Part shown: one piece after another, positions 26,844-38,265 of the stretch
Layout of the letters: each line of letters starts with the position of its first letter
Position numbering within the stretch: position 1 is the first letter of the stretch
Assembly (NCBI GenBank): GCA_016124385.1
Contig: WGNU01000005.1
Span: 186,001-250,000 of the forward strand
Source: Alphaproteobacteria bacterium
GTDB lineage: Bacteria > Pseudomonadota > Alphaproteobacteria > Micropepsales > Micropepsaceae
Direction: 5' to 3'
DNA length: 64,000 nt
The notes under the pieces: generated by a model
What the model saw: only the letters and a program-made list of their open reading frames with translations
What the model was told of the DNA's origin: nothing
Databases searched by the model: none
Made by a program: the position numbers and the translations under genes

Positions 26844-27248
26844 TCAGAATCGCGGTGCGGGCGTCCGCCCCAGAAGCGCGCGGAGTTTCGCTTCGAGCTG
26901 ACGGTAGCTGAAAGGCTTGGCGATATAGCCGGTGACGCCGGCCGTCTTTGCTTGAAGAACGGATTCGCGATCGGTCCGCCCGGTCACCATCAGGAAAGGA
27001 ATGTCGATCCCGGCGGACCGGACCTGGCGCAGCAATTCGACGCCCGTCATTTTCGGCATGTTCCAATCGCAGATGACGACGTCGACCATGTCGCCGGCGT
27101 TGTCGAGGAAGGTGAGTCCGTCGCGTCCGTCCGGCGCCTCGAACACCTGATTGATGCCGATTTCTTTCAGCATCGCGCGCAGCATCGCGCGCGCCGTGGA
27201 TTGGTCGTCGATAATGATGATGCGAAGATCCTCGAGCGTCTGCATCAT
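26844..27248 (-). CDS. single-domain response regulator (CheY-like)
   Basis: A 134-residue receiver domain only. It has acidic residues in IIDDQSTA, phosphoacceptor Asp in VVICDWNMP, Thr in LMVTGRT and Lys in IAKPFSYRQL. The start ATG overlaps the stop of the hybrid kinase gene (TGATG), so the two are coupled and likely form a phosphorelay. There is no output domain; it presumably acts by protein contact. Confidence 0.88.
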   Translation of the reverse strand: MMQTLEDLRIIIIDDQSTARAMLRAMLKEIGINQVFEAPDGRDGLTFLDNAGDMVDVVICDWNMPKMTGVELLRQVRSAGIDIPFLMVTGRTDRESVLQAKTAGVTGYIAKPFSYRQLEAKLRALLGRTPAPRF

Positions 27249-29321
27249 CAGGCGCACTCCCGCCGCGGTTCGCCAATGCGCTCCAGGGCCCGCGCGACAC
27301 CCGCAGCCAGAGCCTCGTGCGGGAAAGGCTTTTTGACCACGATCGCATCACGCGGCAGCATCGTCGTCATGGGCGCCGCATCGAGTGTGTGGCCGGTGAC
27401 ATAGACGACGGCGATGTCGGTTTGCAGGGCCTGGGCGAGCGCGGCGAGACGCGGCCCGCTCATCTCTGGCATCACGAGATCGGTGATCAAGAGGTCGACG
27501 ACACCGACCGTATCGAGAACCGCGAGAGCTTCGTGACCGCTCGCCGCTGCATGCACCTCAATGCCGATCTCTTGGAGGGCGCGCCGCAGCAATTCGAGCA
27601 AGGCCGGTTCGTCTTCGACGACGATCGCGCGCCGTCCCTCGAAGCGCGGTCGTGCGAAGCCTGACTCGGGGCCCGTGGCGATGAGCTTCGCTTGCAGCGG
27701 CAGGGTGATCGTGGCGGTCGTCCCGCGCGTCGGCGCGGAATGGAGCGCGACGGTACCGCCGCAATCCTCAACGATACGCGCGACGAGCGGCAGGCCAAGG
27801 CCGGTACCTTTGCCGCCGTCTTTCGTGGTGAAGAAGGGCTCGAACGCATGTTGTGCGGTCTCGGCATCCATGCCGACGCCGGTATCCTTCACGGCGAGGA
27901 TCGCTTTGCCCGGCGAACCGTCATGCTCGCTGGCAGGCCGCACGTTGAGATCGATCGTGATTGTGCCGCCATTCGCCATGGCGTCGCGCGCATTGATCAC
28001 GAGGTTGAGAATCGCCTGCGCCAGCATCTGCTCGCTGCCGCGCACAGGGACGGCCTGATCGGGTAGGTGAAGCGCGATGCGATAGTTCTCGCCGAGCAGC
28101 GGCCGCAGCAATGGTTCCTGTTGGCGCAATAAGGCGACGAGGTCGAACGTACCCATTTCGGGCACCGTGCGCCGGCCGAAGGCGAGGAGCGATTGCGAGA
28201 GCTGCGCGCCGCGCCGCTTCGATGATGGGCGCGACGTATTCGCTCTCGATTTCGCCCCGCGCCATCGCGGAACGGATGAGGGTGGCATAGCCCTCGATGA
28301 TGGAGAGAAGGTTGTTGAACTCGTGCGCGACGCCGCTCGTGAGTTCGCCTAGCGATTCGAGCCGGTGGCTCTGCTGAGACTTGGCCATCTCCGAATGACG
28401 CTCGCTGAGATCGGTTTGCGTCGCGACATAGAGCTCGAGCGTGCCGTCTAGACCGAAAATCGGGGCGATCGCGATCGAGCAGAGGAACGTCGTGCCATCG
28501 TGGCGCGTCGCGCGGAGATCGATTGCAAGCGGCTTGCCGTGCGCAATCGCGGCCCGGAGGGCGTTCCGCTCGGCCCCGCCCGTCGTATCGGCGAGATGGA
28601 AATCAAACGATTGGCCGAGCACATCGCAGGGCTTTGATCCCGTCATGGCGAGGAAGGCAGGATTGACGAGGACGATCGGGTTTGTCGGCAGTGTTGGATT
28701 GAAGACGTAGAGGGCGCTTGGCGCCGCATCGATCGCGATCGCCATCAGCCGATTCTGCCGGTTGAGATCGACGAGTTGCGCCTCGCGCCGATGCAAATCG
28801 GTGATGTCAGCGATCGTGAGAATCTGGCGGTTGCGGTGAGCGCTTCGCTGCTCGACGCGATAGACCCGCGCATCCAGCGTGCGCATGGTACGCGTGAAGC
28901 ACCCGGCGCGGAAATCGCTCGCGGCATCGCGCGCGAAAGCTTCCGCCGTCACGCCTTCGTGCGTCAGGTCGAGGATGCCTTGGCGGGAGAGCGCCAGCAT
29001 GATGTCGAGGAAGCTCTGTCCGCGGTGCAGGAATTCGGGTGATCGGGGGATGGATTGCTTCGCGATCGGATTGGCATAGGCGAGCCGGCCCCGCCGGTCG
29101 AAGGCGAGGATGCCAACGCAGATACCTTCGACGGCGTCGCTGAGGAACCAGCGCTCGCCGGTGCCGCCGCGCCCATAGACCAGGGCGAGCGCGACGAAAC
29201 CGAGCATGGCGACGAATGCGCCCACGATGCCAGCCCCGATGAGGAAGGCCAGGGCTACATCGCCGGCGAAGTATCGGCTCGGGTCCAGAAGGGGCAGGGC
29301 ACTGGGTTGGAGGTGAGGCAT
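27248..29321 (-). pseudogene. hybrid PAS histidine kinase split by a frameshift
   Basis: Two reading frames together make one kinase. The upstream frame (from ATG 29321) has a transmembrane helix (residues about 20-45), two PAS-like regions and the H-box GVAHEFNNLLSII. The downstream frame resumes with RGAQLSQSLLAFGRR, then N-box NLVINARDAM, DTGVGM, GKGTGLGLPL and a C-terminal receiver with phosphoacceptor in LITDLVMP. The frames switch at about 28200-28225 in the run GCGGCGCGGCGCGC (net +1 or -2). Either the gene is broken or the GC run is misread. Domain order resembles CckA-type hybrid kinases. It is coupled to the CheY-like gene. Confidence 0.75.
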
Positions 29322-29567
29322 CGGCTGTGTGGGTCCCAAGAAACCAACCGATCTTTAATGAAACAAACAAAAAGAGCGTAAACAAGAAAACACAACCAAT
29401 AGGAGATAAGCCGAGGTGAACCTCGTGAAATAGACGGGTAGGGAAGCTGAGACTAAGGTACGTCTGTCGCCGCGCATGGCCGGGCGGCCGCCGAGGCGGG
29501 GCGCGGCACCAACGATTTGTCCAGAAACGTGGTCCGGGGCGGACCAATCAACGTGGAGCGAGCGCGA

Positions 29568-31358
29568 ATGGCGATCCTGGGAGCGATCCTGCGCTGGATT
29601 TTCAGCATTTTCGCGAATGCATTCAAGGCGTTACTGACGATCGTCGTGATGGTCATGATCATCGCATTTCTCTCCGGGTTCCTGGGCGCGTTTTCGGGCG
29701 CCACGCTTCCCGGCCGCATGCTACTCACCCTCGATGCCCGCCAGGGCTTCCTCGACCAGCCGCAGCCCGCCGCCTTCCCCGGCTTCGGGGAGCAGCGCCC
29801 CTCGGCTATTGACACGGTGCTGGCGCTTGCCAAGGCCGAGAATGACGACCGCGTGCGCGGGCTTTTCATCCGGCTGGGCTCCGGCGGCATTTCCTACGGT
29901 CATGTTGAGGAATTGAGGGAAGCGATCAAATCCTTCCGCGCGAAGGGCAAGTTCGTGATCGTCCACGCGCAGAGCTTCGCCTCGAACGGGCTTGCGGACT
30001 ACTATCTGGCCTCGAGCGCCGACGCGATTTGGCTGCAGCCCGGCAGCGAGGTCGACGCAGCGGGCGTGGCGAGCTACACGCCTTTTCTCCGTGGCCTGTT
30101 CGACAAGATCGACGCCACGCCCCAATTGGCCCAGCGCGAGGAATATAAGAGCGCGGCCGACATGTTCATGCAGTCAGACTACACGCCCGCGCATCGCGAG
30201 GCGACGACGCGGCTGATCACCTCAATCTATGAAAACGCTGTTGCCGGCATTGCCGACGGGCGCGACATGGCGCCGCCCGCCGTAAAGGCGCTGCTCGAAG
30301 CTGCGCCCCACACCGCGGCGGACGCGGTTGCGGCGAAACTCGTTGATCAGCTTGGCTATGACGATGATGCGCTTGCGGCCGCCAAGGACGAAGCGAACGG
30401 CGCCGAGCCCACGAGTCTGTGGACCTATTTCGAAAGCGAAGGAGGGCCCTACGCACCGGCTTTTGGCGGAGCGGCCGTGGTCGCGCTCGTCAACGGCGAC
30501 GGGCAGATCGTCGAGGGCAAGGGTGGCCCAGATCCCTTCGGCGGGGAAGCGATCTTCGGCGGCGACACGGTCGCGCAAGCGATCCGCGACGCGACAGAGG
30601 ATGAGGACGTCAAGGCGATTCTCTTCCGCGTGAATTCGCCGGGCGGCTCGGCGATCGCCTCCGATCAGGTGCTCGACGCGGTGAAAAAGGCGCGCGCAGC
30701 GGGTAAAATTGTGATCGTGAGTATGGGATCTGTCGCGGCGTCGGGCGGATATTATGTGGCTGCCGCCGCAGACCGGATTTTCGCGCTGCCATCGACGCTC
30801 ACGGGATCAATCGGCGTCGTCTACGGAAAGGTTGCGACCGGCGGTACTTACGCGCTGCTGGGGATCAACATTGAAGGCGTCGCCGTTGGCGGGCCGGCCG
30901 CGACGATGCAAAACTCGGTCGATCCCTATACGCCCGAGCAGCTCGCCGCCATTCAGCGCATGATCGATCAAGTCTATGGCGATTTTCTCAACAAGGTGGC
31001 GGAAGGCCGCGACATGTCCGTCGCCCGCGTGCGCCAGATCGCACGCGGCCGCGTGTGGACGGGTGCCGATGCGAAGCCGCTGGGCCTTGTGGACGAGTTC
31101 GGCGGCTTGCGGGCTGCGCTTTCCGCGACGCGCGAGATGCTGGGACTGACGACAGACGCCGAGATCGAGCTGCGCACCTTCCCCCACCCCAAATCGCCGC
31201 TTGAGGCGCTGGCCGAAATGTTCGGCGGCGCGTCGAGCGCGATGCAAGTGCTCGTCAGCCTGCGCCCGCTCCTGGAGTCCGATGCCGCTTACGCGATCCT
31301 GCACGCGGTGAGCACGGAACCGGGCGATGCGCGCATGCCGCCGCAGCAACTGCGTTAG
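29568..31358 (+). CDS. sppA: signal peptide peptidase SppA, 67K type
   Basis: A membrane-bound serine protease of 596 residues that degrades cleaved signal peptides. An N-terminal transmembrane anchor (residues about 14-40) is followed by two ClpP-like domains. The N-terminal domain should supply the Lys (GLADYYLASSADAIW region). The C-terminal domain has the catalytic Ser in MGSVAASGGYYV. The long form (about 600 residues) matches E. coli SppA. The start ATG 29568 has GGAG upstream. Its stop overlaps the convergent peptide-binding protein gene by 4 bp. Confidence 0.92.
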   Translation: MAILGAILRWIFSIFANAFKALLTIVVMVMIIAFLSGFLGAFSGATLPGRMLLTLDARQGFLDQPQPAAFPGFGEQRPSAIDTVLALAKAENDDRVRGLFIRLGSGGISYGHVEELREAIKSFRAKGKFVIVHAQSFASNGLADYYLASSADAIWLQPGSEVDAAGVASYTPFLRGLFDKIDATPQLAQREEYKSAADMFMQSDYTPAHREATTRLITSIYENAVAGIADGRDMAPPAVKALLEAAPHTAADAVAAKLVDQLGYDDDALAAAKDEANGAEPTSLWTYFESEGGPYAPAFGGAAVVALVNGDGQIVEGKGGPDPFGGEAIFGGDTVAQAIRDATEDEDVKAILFRVNSPGGSAIASDQVLDAVKKARAAGKIVIVSMGSVAASGGYYVAAAADRIFALPSTLTGSIGVVYGKVATGGTYALLGINIEGVAVGGPAATMQNSVDPYTPEQLAAIQRMIDQVYGDFLNKVAEGRDMSVARVRQIARGRVWTGADAKPLGLVDEFGGLRAALSATREMLGLTTDAEIELRTFPHPKSPLEALAEMFGGASSAMQVLVSLRPLLESDAAYAILHAVSTEPGDARMPPQQLR

Positions 31359-32947
31359 TCGCGGCCGGGCGTCAGGCTTAGATAGCGTGTGCGGTGTACG
31401 CCCGTTACGTTGTCGTGCCAGCCCGTGACATAGGGCTGAACGAGATTGCGCGAGACGCCGAAATAGAGCGGCGCCACGGCATGCGCATCGAGCATCAACT
31501 GCTCGGCCTCGGTGAGAAGCGCTTCGCGGGCCGTCGCGTCCGCTTCCGCGTCCGCCTGTTCCATGAGGACTTCGAAGCGCGGATCGGCGTAGCGCGGGAT
31601 ATTCATCCGTCCGGATGAGGGTTGGGTGAGAAAGAGGAAGTTTTTCGCATCGTTGTAATCGGCGATCCAATTGGCCTCGCCGACATCGTAGTTCCCGCCG
31701 CGCACCGTGTCGTAGTGGACCTTCTTCTCGCTGACGAGGAGTTCGGCATCCGCGCCGATCGCCTTCCACATCGAGGCGAGCGCAACCGCGACGCGGCGTG
31801 AATCGGGATCCGAAATGACATTGTAGCTGAAGCGGAGGGGATTGCCCGGCCCGAAGCCCGCATCGGCGAGGAGGACCTTCGCGCGCTCGATGCGGGCCTC
31901 CTGCGGCTCGTCCTTGAAGCGGAGTTGCGCGCCGGAGGAATAATGCGCCATGCCCGGCGGCACCAGCGCATAGGCCGGCCGCTCGCCGGCCTTGAGAATC
32001 TTTTCGACAATCACGCCGCGATCAATGGCGAGCGAAAGCGCTTCGCGCACACGCACATCGTCGAACGGCGCGCGCGACATGTTGAAGGCGATGTAGCGCG
32101 TATTGATGAAAGGCGCGATCCGCGTTGCCTCGGGCAGTTCGGCGCGCACGAACTCGATTTTCTGGGACGGGATGCCGGCGTTGATGTCGAGTTCGCCCGC
32201 GCGGAAGCGCTTGAGCGCAGCCTCCGAGTCATCCGTCGGATAGAAGACCACGCTGTCGATCGAAACGTTCTCCGCGTCGTAAAACAGCGGGTTGCGCGCG
32301 ATCCGGATGAACCCGTTCGGCTGCCATTCCTGAAGCACGTAGGGTCCGTTCGAGACCATGACGCCGGGGCTCGTCCAATTGGCGCCCTGTGTCTCGACGA
32401 CGTGTTTCGGCACGGGGAAGAGCGAGAAATGGGTGAGGAGCTGAAGGAAATAGGAGGCGGGATGCGCGAGCGTGATCTCGAGCGTGCGCGGATCGATCGT
32501 GCGCACTTGCAGCGCCTCCGGCCCCGCCTCGCCGGAATTATAGGCTTGCGCGCCGGCGATCGGATAGAGGATCGAGGCGTACTCGGCGGCGAAGGTGGGT
32601 GCGAGAATGCGCTGATAGGAATAGACGAAATCATCCGCCGTCACCGGCACGCCGTCCGACCAGACATGTCCCTCGCGGATCGTGAACGTGTAGACCTTGC
32701 CGTCTGCGCTCACGGTATGGCTCTCGGCCGCGCCGTAGACCGGATCGCCCTTCGGATCGTCGGTCATCAGTCCCAGGATCATGTCGCCGATGACGTTGCT
32801 CTCCCAGCTGCCGGTCGCGCGTTGCGGATCGAGCGTGTCGGGTTCGTTCATGTTGCCGCGGTGAAGGACGCTTTCGGCCCCTGCCGGCAGAGCGCCGACA
32901 CCCGCAAGCGCGAGGGCGATCAGGAACCCGGAAAGGACGCGCAGCAT
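31355..32947 (-). CDS. oppA: peptide ABC transporter substrate-binding protein 1
   Basis: A family 5 solute-binding protein of 530 residues, OppA-like, with a Sec signal peptide (residues 1-24). The family signature is clear: GNMNEPDTLDPQ at the mature N terminus and TFTIREGHVWSDGVPVTADD near residue 90. It is the most distal of three tandem binding-protein genes. Its ATG shares a base with the stop of the second (TGATG), so translation is coupled. Cargo is probably oligopeptides. Confidence 0.9.
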   Translation of the reverse strand: MLRVLSGFLIALALAGVGALPAGAESVLHRGNMNEPDTLDPQRATGSWESNVIGDMILGLMTDDPKGDPVYGAAESHTVSADGKVYTFTIREGHVWSDGVPVTADDFVYSYQRILAPTFAAEYASILYPIAGAQAYNSGEAGPEALQVRTIDPRTLEITLAHPASYFLQLLTHFSLFPVPKHVVETQGANWTSPGVMVSNGPYVLQEWQPNGFIRIARNPLFYDAENVSIDSVVFYPTDDSEAALKRFRAGELDINAGIPSQKIEFVRAELPEATRIAPFINTRYIAFNMSRAPFDDVRVREALSLAIDRGVIVEKILKAGERPAYALVPPGMAHYSSGAQLRFKDEPQEARIERAKVLLADAGFGPGNPLRFSYNVISDPDSRRVAVALASMWKAIGADAELLVSEKKVHYDTVRGGNYDVGEANWIADYNDAKNFLFLTQPSSGRMNIPRYADPRFEVLMEQADAEADATAREALLTEAEQLMLDAHAVAPLYFGVSRNLVQPYVTGWHDNVTGVHRTRYLSLTPGRD

Positions 32948-34539
32948 CAGCTCGCCTCCCGTTCGAGCCGCAGCCAGCGCGTGCGGTACGTGTCGCGCAG
33001 ATTGCCCTGGAAGCCCTTCACATAGGTCTGAACGAGATTGCGGTTCTTCGGAAACCGTGTCGGGATGATCGCGTAGTCGTCGAGGATCAGCTGCTCGGCC
33101 TCTTCGAGCAATTCGGCGCGGCGCGCTCCTTCCGCGGTGCGCTTGGCCTGGCCCATCAGCACGTCGAATTGGGGCGACGACCAGCGGCCATAGTTGAAGC
33201 CTTCGGTGTCGGTCTCGAACAGGAAGAGGATGTTCTCCGCGTCGTTGTAGTCGAGGATCCAGCCCGCTCCGCCAAGCTCGAAATCGCCTTCCTGCAGATA
33301 GACGTAGAGCGTTTTCGCTTCCGACGCGCGCAGCTCGACATCGATATAGATCGCCTTGAACATGTCCTGGACGGCAGCCGCGACGCGCTTCGCGTCGGGC
33401 GAATTGCCCTGTTCGAGCCGCAGCTTCAGGCGGTTCTCCGGCCCGAACCCGGCCTCGCTCATCAGCGCTTGCGCCCGCGCGATCCGCGCCTCCTGCGGCA
33501 TGTCCTTGAAGCTCATGCGGGCCTTGCCGGTCGTTCCCGCCGTGCCGGGTGGCACGATCGAATAGGCCGGCTCGTCATTGAACGCGAGCACGCGCGTGCC
33601 GATCGTCTCGCGGTCATAGGCAAGGTTGAGCGCTTCGCGCACGCGCCGGTCATCGAGCGGCGGCTTGGTGACGTTGATCGCGACATAGGAGAGCGTGAGC
33701 GCGAGATCCTCGCGGAGCGTTTCGGGAATTTCCGCGCGCACGGTATCGAGGTCCTGGCTCGACAGCCGGCTCTGCATGTCGAGTTCGCCCGCGCGGAACC
33801 GCTTGAACGCGGCAGACGGGTCCTCCGTCGGATAGAAATCGACTTCCGCGATGGAAACCGCCGCTGCGTCATAGAAAACCTCGTTCTTGACGAGCCGCAC
33901 GACGTCGTTGGGCCGCCATTCGGCGAGCAGATAGGGCCCGTTCGCGACGTAATTGCCGGCCTTCACCCAATCATCGCCTTTCGCCTCGACGACATGCTTG
34001 GGAAGAGGATAGGCGGTGTGGTGCATCAGCAATTGGGGCAGATAGGGCGCGGGATGCTCGAGCGAGAGTTCCAGCGTCTTGGCATCGATCGCGCGCGCGC
34101 CCAGCGCCTCAGGCGGCATCGTGCCAGCGCTCACGGCTTTCGCGTTCTTGAAGAGATAGAGGATCGAGCTGTATTTCGCGGCCGTCGCCGGATCGAGGAT
34201 GCGCCGCCACGCGAACACGAAATCGTCCGCCGTCACCGGCTCGCCGTCCGACCATTTATGATCGCGGATCGTGAAAATCCACACGAGCCCGTCATCGCTC
34301 ACCGAATAGCTTTCAGCGGCGCCCAGCATCGGCTCGCTCGCCGCGTCCTCGGTGAAAAGGCCCATCAGCATCTCGCCGATGATGTTGTTCTCCCAATGCC
34401 CTTCGGCGAGATGGGGATCGAGACTTTCCGGCTCCGCGCCGTTGCCGCGCCGAAGCACATTCGTCTCCCCGCCGCTGTCGCAGGCGCTGAGCGTGAGCGC
34501 GATGAGGAGCATCGAGAGAGGCAGGAACGTCAGGCGCAT
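32947..34539 (-). CDS. oppA: peptide ABC transporter substrate-binding protein 2 (lipoprotein)
   Basis: A family 5 binding protein of 530 residues, paralogous to its two neighbours (RRGNGAEPESLDPH; ITIRDHKWSDGEPVTADD-type segment). It differs from the other two in having a lipobox (LSAC, Cys near residue 20), so it is probably anchored to the outer face of the inner membrane. The gap to the third copy is 25 bp, and it overlaps the first. Confidence 0.9.
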   Translation of the reverse strand: MRLTFLPLSMLLIALTLSACDSGGETNVLRRGNGAEPESLDPHLAEGHWENNIIGEMLMGLFTEDAASEPMLGAAESYSVSDDGLVWIFTIRDHKWSDGEPVTADDFVFAWRRILDPATAAKYSSILYLFKNAKAVSAGTMPPEALGARAIDAKTLELSLEHPAPYLPQLLMHHTAYPLPKHVVEAKGDDWVKAGNYVANGPYLLAEWRPNDVVRLVKNEVFYDAAAVSIAEVDFYPTEDPSAAFKRFRAGELDMQSRLSSQDLDTVRAEIPETLREDLALTLSYVAINVTKPPLDDRRVREALNLAYDRETIGTRVLAFNDEPAYSIVPPGTAGTTGKARMSFKDMPQEARIARAQALMSEAGFGPENRLKLRLEQGNSPDAKRVAAAVQDMFKAIYIDVELRASEAKTLYVYLQEGDFELGGAGWILDYNDAENILFLFETDTEGFNYGRWSSPQFDVLMGQAKRTAEGARRAELLEEAEQLILDDYAIIPTRFPKNRNLVQTYVKGFQGNLRDTYRTRWLRLEREAS

Positions 34540-34564
34540 CGCAATCCCTTCGGCGTGTCGTCCG

Positions 34565-36241
34565 TTATTGGAAAAAACTCATGAACCAGCCCCACCACCC
34601 GACTTCCTTAGGCGGCGCGTCGGGGGAAGTGTCTTCCCGCTCCGGCCCGGTCCAGGGTTTGAGGTCAAGGAAGCGGGTCGGATGGATGTCGACCACATTG
34701 TCGACCCAGCCCCTTACCGTCATGTGGAGGAGATTGCGCGACGTGCCGAAATAGACCGGCGCCATCGGCAGATCATCGAGCAGCATCTGCTCGGCGCGCG
34801 TGAGGATCGCGCCGCGCGCCACGGGATCGCTCGTCCGGTCGCCCTCCGCGACGAGCGCATCGAACGCCGGGTTGGAATAGCCCGCATAGTTCATCTGCCC
34901 TGAGCGCGTCTCGGCGAGGAACAGGAAATTCCGCGCGTCGTTATAGTCCGCGATCCAGCCCGCCCAGCCGATATCGAAATTGCCGGTACGCAGATTGGTG
35001 TAGTGGATACGGCTTTCCGAGCCTTGCGGTTCCGCTATGACGCCGATCTTGCGCCACATGTCTTGAAGCGCGACGACGATGCGGCGATTATCCGCCGTGT
35101 TCGAGAAGAGGATATTGGCGCGCAGCGGTTTGTCGGGGCCAAAGCCCGCCTCCGCCAGCAGCGCGCGCGCGGTCTCGCGGCGCTCCGTGATCTCGGCCTC
35201 CGCGCCCTGGATCCGCGCGGTCCCCGGATAGGCGTGAATGCCGGGCGGCACGAGCGCCATCGCCGGCACCTGGATGCCCTTGAGCACGGCGTAGTTGAGG
35301 AGGTCGCGATCGATCGCGAGCGTGAGCGCGCGGCGCACGCGCACATCGTCGAACGGGGGATGTCTCAGATTGAAGACGACATAGGTCGTCAGCATGAAAG
35401 GGTGGATGCGGACGGCGTCCGGCAGATTGTCGCGCAGCCACTCGAGCTGGCTGATCGGTAGATCGTTGTTGAGGTCGAGTTCGCTTGCGCGAAATTGCTT
35501 CAGCGCGGCCTCGCCGTCCGTGGTGGGAAAGTAGCTGACGGCATCGAGCGCGACGTTGGCCGCGTCATAGAAAAGCGGGTTCTTGACGAGCCGGATGTGA
35601 TCGTTCGGCACCCATTCATCGAGCGTGTAGGGCCCGTTGCTGACCATCCCCGGCCGGCCGGACCAGTCCTTCCCCTCCGCCTCGACGATGTGCTTGGGCA
35701 CCGGATACATCGTGTAGTGCGTAAGGAGCTGGAGGAAATAGGGCGCGGGATAGGCAAGCGTGATCTCGAGCGTGCGCGGATCGATCGCCCGCGCGCCGAC
35801 CGCGTCCGGCGCCATCTCGCCCGCATTGACCGCCTCGGCGTTCTTCACCGCGAAGGTGAGCGAGGCGTATTGCGCGGCGGTCTTGGGATCGTTGATCCGC
35901 CGCAGCGCATAGACGAAATCATCCGCCGTCACCGGCACGCCATCCGACCAGACATGCCCCTCGCGGATGGTGAAAGTATAGGTGAGCCCGTCATCGCTCA
36001 CCGTGTAGCTTTCCGCCGCCCCGGGGATCGGCTCGCCCTTTGCGTCGAACGTCATCAGGCCGACGAACAGGTCGACGATGAGGTTGTTCTCCCACTGGCC
36101 GGTGACCTTGTGGGGGTCGAGCGAATCCGGCTCGGAAGTATTGCCGCGCTTGAGCTCGCTCATCGCAAGGGCGTGCGGCGGCGCGGCGCTGACGAGCGCG
36201 AACGCGGCGAGGGCGAAAGCTAGGAGGAGGCGCTGGATCAC
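34565..36241 (-). CDS. oppA: peptide ABC transporter substrate-binding protein 3
   Basis: The third tandem OppA-like protein, about 558 residues, with Sec signal (IQRLLLAFALAAFALVSA) and the same family motifs (RGNTSEPDSLDPHKVTGQ). I chose the GTG at 36241 because the longer frame adds an Arg-rich stretch unlike any signal. A short C-terminal tail ending WWGWFMSFFQ is hydrophobic and aromatic, which is unusual for a soluble binding protein. It lies 43 bp after the ATPase gene. Confidence 0.87.
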   Translation of the reverse strand: MIQRLLLAFALAAFALVSAAPPHALAMSELKRGNTSEPDSLDPHKVTGQWENNLIVDLFVGLMTFDAKGEPIPGAAESYTVSDDGLTYTFTIREGHVWSDGVPVTADDFVYALRRINDPKTAAQYASLTFAVKNAEAVNAGEMAPDAVGARAIDPRTLEITLAYPAPYFLQLLTHYTMYPVPKHIVEAEGKDWSGRPGMVSNGPYTLDEWVPNDHIRLVKNPLFYDAANVALDAVSYFPTTDGEAALKQFRASELDLNNDLPISQLEWLRDNLPDAVRIHPFMLTTYVVFNLRHPPFDDVRVRRALTLAIDRDLLNYAVLKGIQVPAMALVPPGIHAYPGTARIQGAEAEITERRETARALLAEAGFGPDKPLRANILFSNTADNRRIVVALQDMWRKIGVIAEPQGSESRIHYTNLRTGNFDIGWAGWIADYNDARNFLFLAETRSGQMNYAGYSNPAFDALVAEGDRTSDPVARGAILTRAEQMLLDDLPMAPVYFGTSRNLLHMTVRGWVDNVVDIHPTRFLDLKPWTGPEREDTSPDAPPKEVGWWGWFMSFFQ

Positions 36242-36284
36242 GGAGCAGAGAATAGCCGCCCTGGCGCCCCTTCTCCTAGGGGGC

Positions 36285-37267
36285 CTAATCGGGAAAATGA
36301 CACGCAACCACGCTCCCGTCCTCGGCGCCGCGCGCGGCGAGCGCGGGCACCTCGTGCGCGCATTTCTCGGCCGCCTTGGGACAGCGCGTGCGGAACACGC
36401 AGCCCGACGGCGGATCGAGCGGCGAGGGCAGATCATCGCCGATCATCAGCCGCTCTTTGTCGCGCTCGAGGCTGGGGTCGGGGATCGGCGCGGCCGAGAG
36501 CAGCGCGCGCGTATAGGGATGGCGCGGCCGGCGGTTGAGCGTCTCGGTCTCAGCAAGCTCCATGATCTTGCCGAGATAGAGCACCAGCACCCGGTGGCTC
36601 ACATGCCGCACCACCGCCAGATCGTGGCTGATGAACAGCAGCGAGAGGCCGAAATCGCGCTGCAAATCGCTCAGGAGATTGAGGATCTGCGCGCGGATCG
36701 AGACATCGAGCGCGCTCACCGGCTCGTCGCACACGATGAGTTTCGGCTCCAGAATCATCGCGCGCGCGATGCCGATGCGCTGCGCCTGGCCGCCCGAGAA
36801 TTCATGCGGGTAGCGGCTGATCATCTGCGGCGAGAGCCCGACGCGGTTCATCATCGCGGAAACCTTCGCGCGCCGCTGGGCGGCGTCGAGCTCTGGCAGG
36901 AAGCTCTGCAGCGGCTCGGCGATGATGTCGCCGACTGTCATGCGCGGATCGAGCGAGGCGAGCGGGTCCTGGAAAATGATCTGAAGGTCGCGCCGGCGCG
37001 GCCGCATCTGCGCTTCGGAAAGCGCCGTCAGTTCCTCGCCCGCGAAAATGGCGCGCCCGGCGGTCGTGGGGATGAGCCGCAGGATCGCGCGGCCGAGCGT
37101 CGATTTTCCGCATCCCGATTCCCCGACGACGCCGAGCGTCTCGCCGGAAGCGAGCGTGAAGGAAACGCCATCGACGGCCTTGAGCGGCCGCGGCGCGCTG
37201 AACAGGCCCGGCTGCGGCACCGGAAAATGCACCTTCAGATCATCAACGATGAGGAGCGGCGCCTCGC

Positions 37268-37271
<4 letters not shown>
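36285..37271 (-). CDS. oppF: oligopeptide ABC transporter ATP-binding protein OppF
   Basis: An ATPase of 328 residues: Walker A GESGCGKST, signature FSGGQAQR, Walker B LIVCDEPVSALD. The C-terminal oligopeptide-transporter extension with Cys residues (GCVFRTRCPKAAEKC) may hold an Fe-S cluster, as reported for some relatives. The start ATG overlaps the oppD stop (ATGA). It pairs with OppD to power the permease. Confidence 0.93.
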
Positions 37272-38263
<992 letters not shown>

Positions 38264-38265
38264 GC

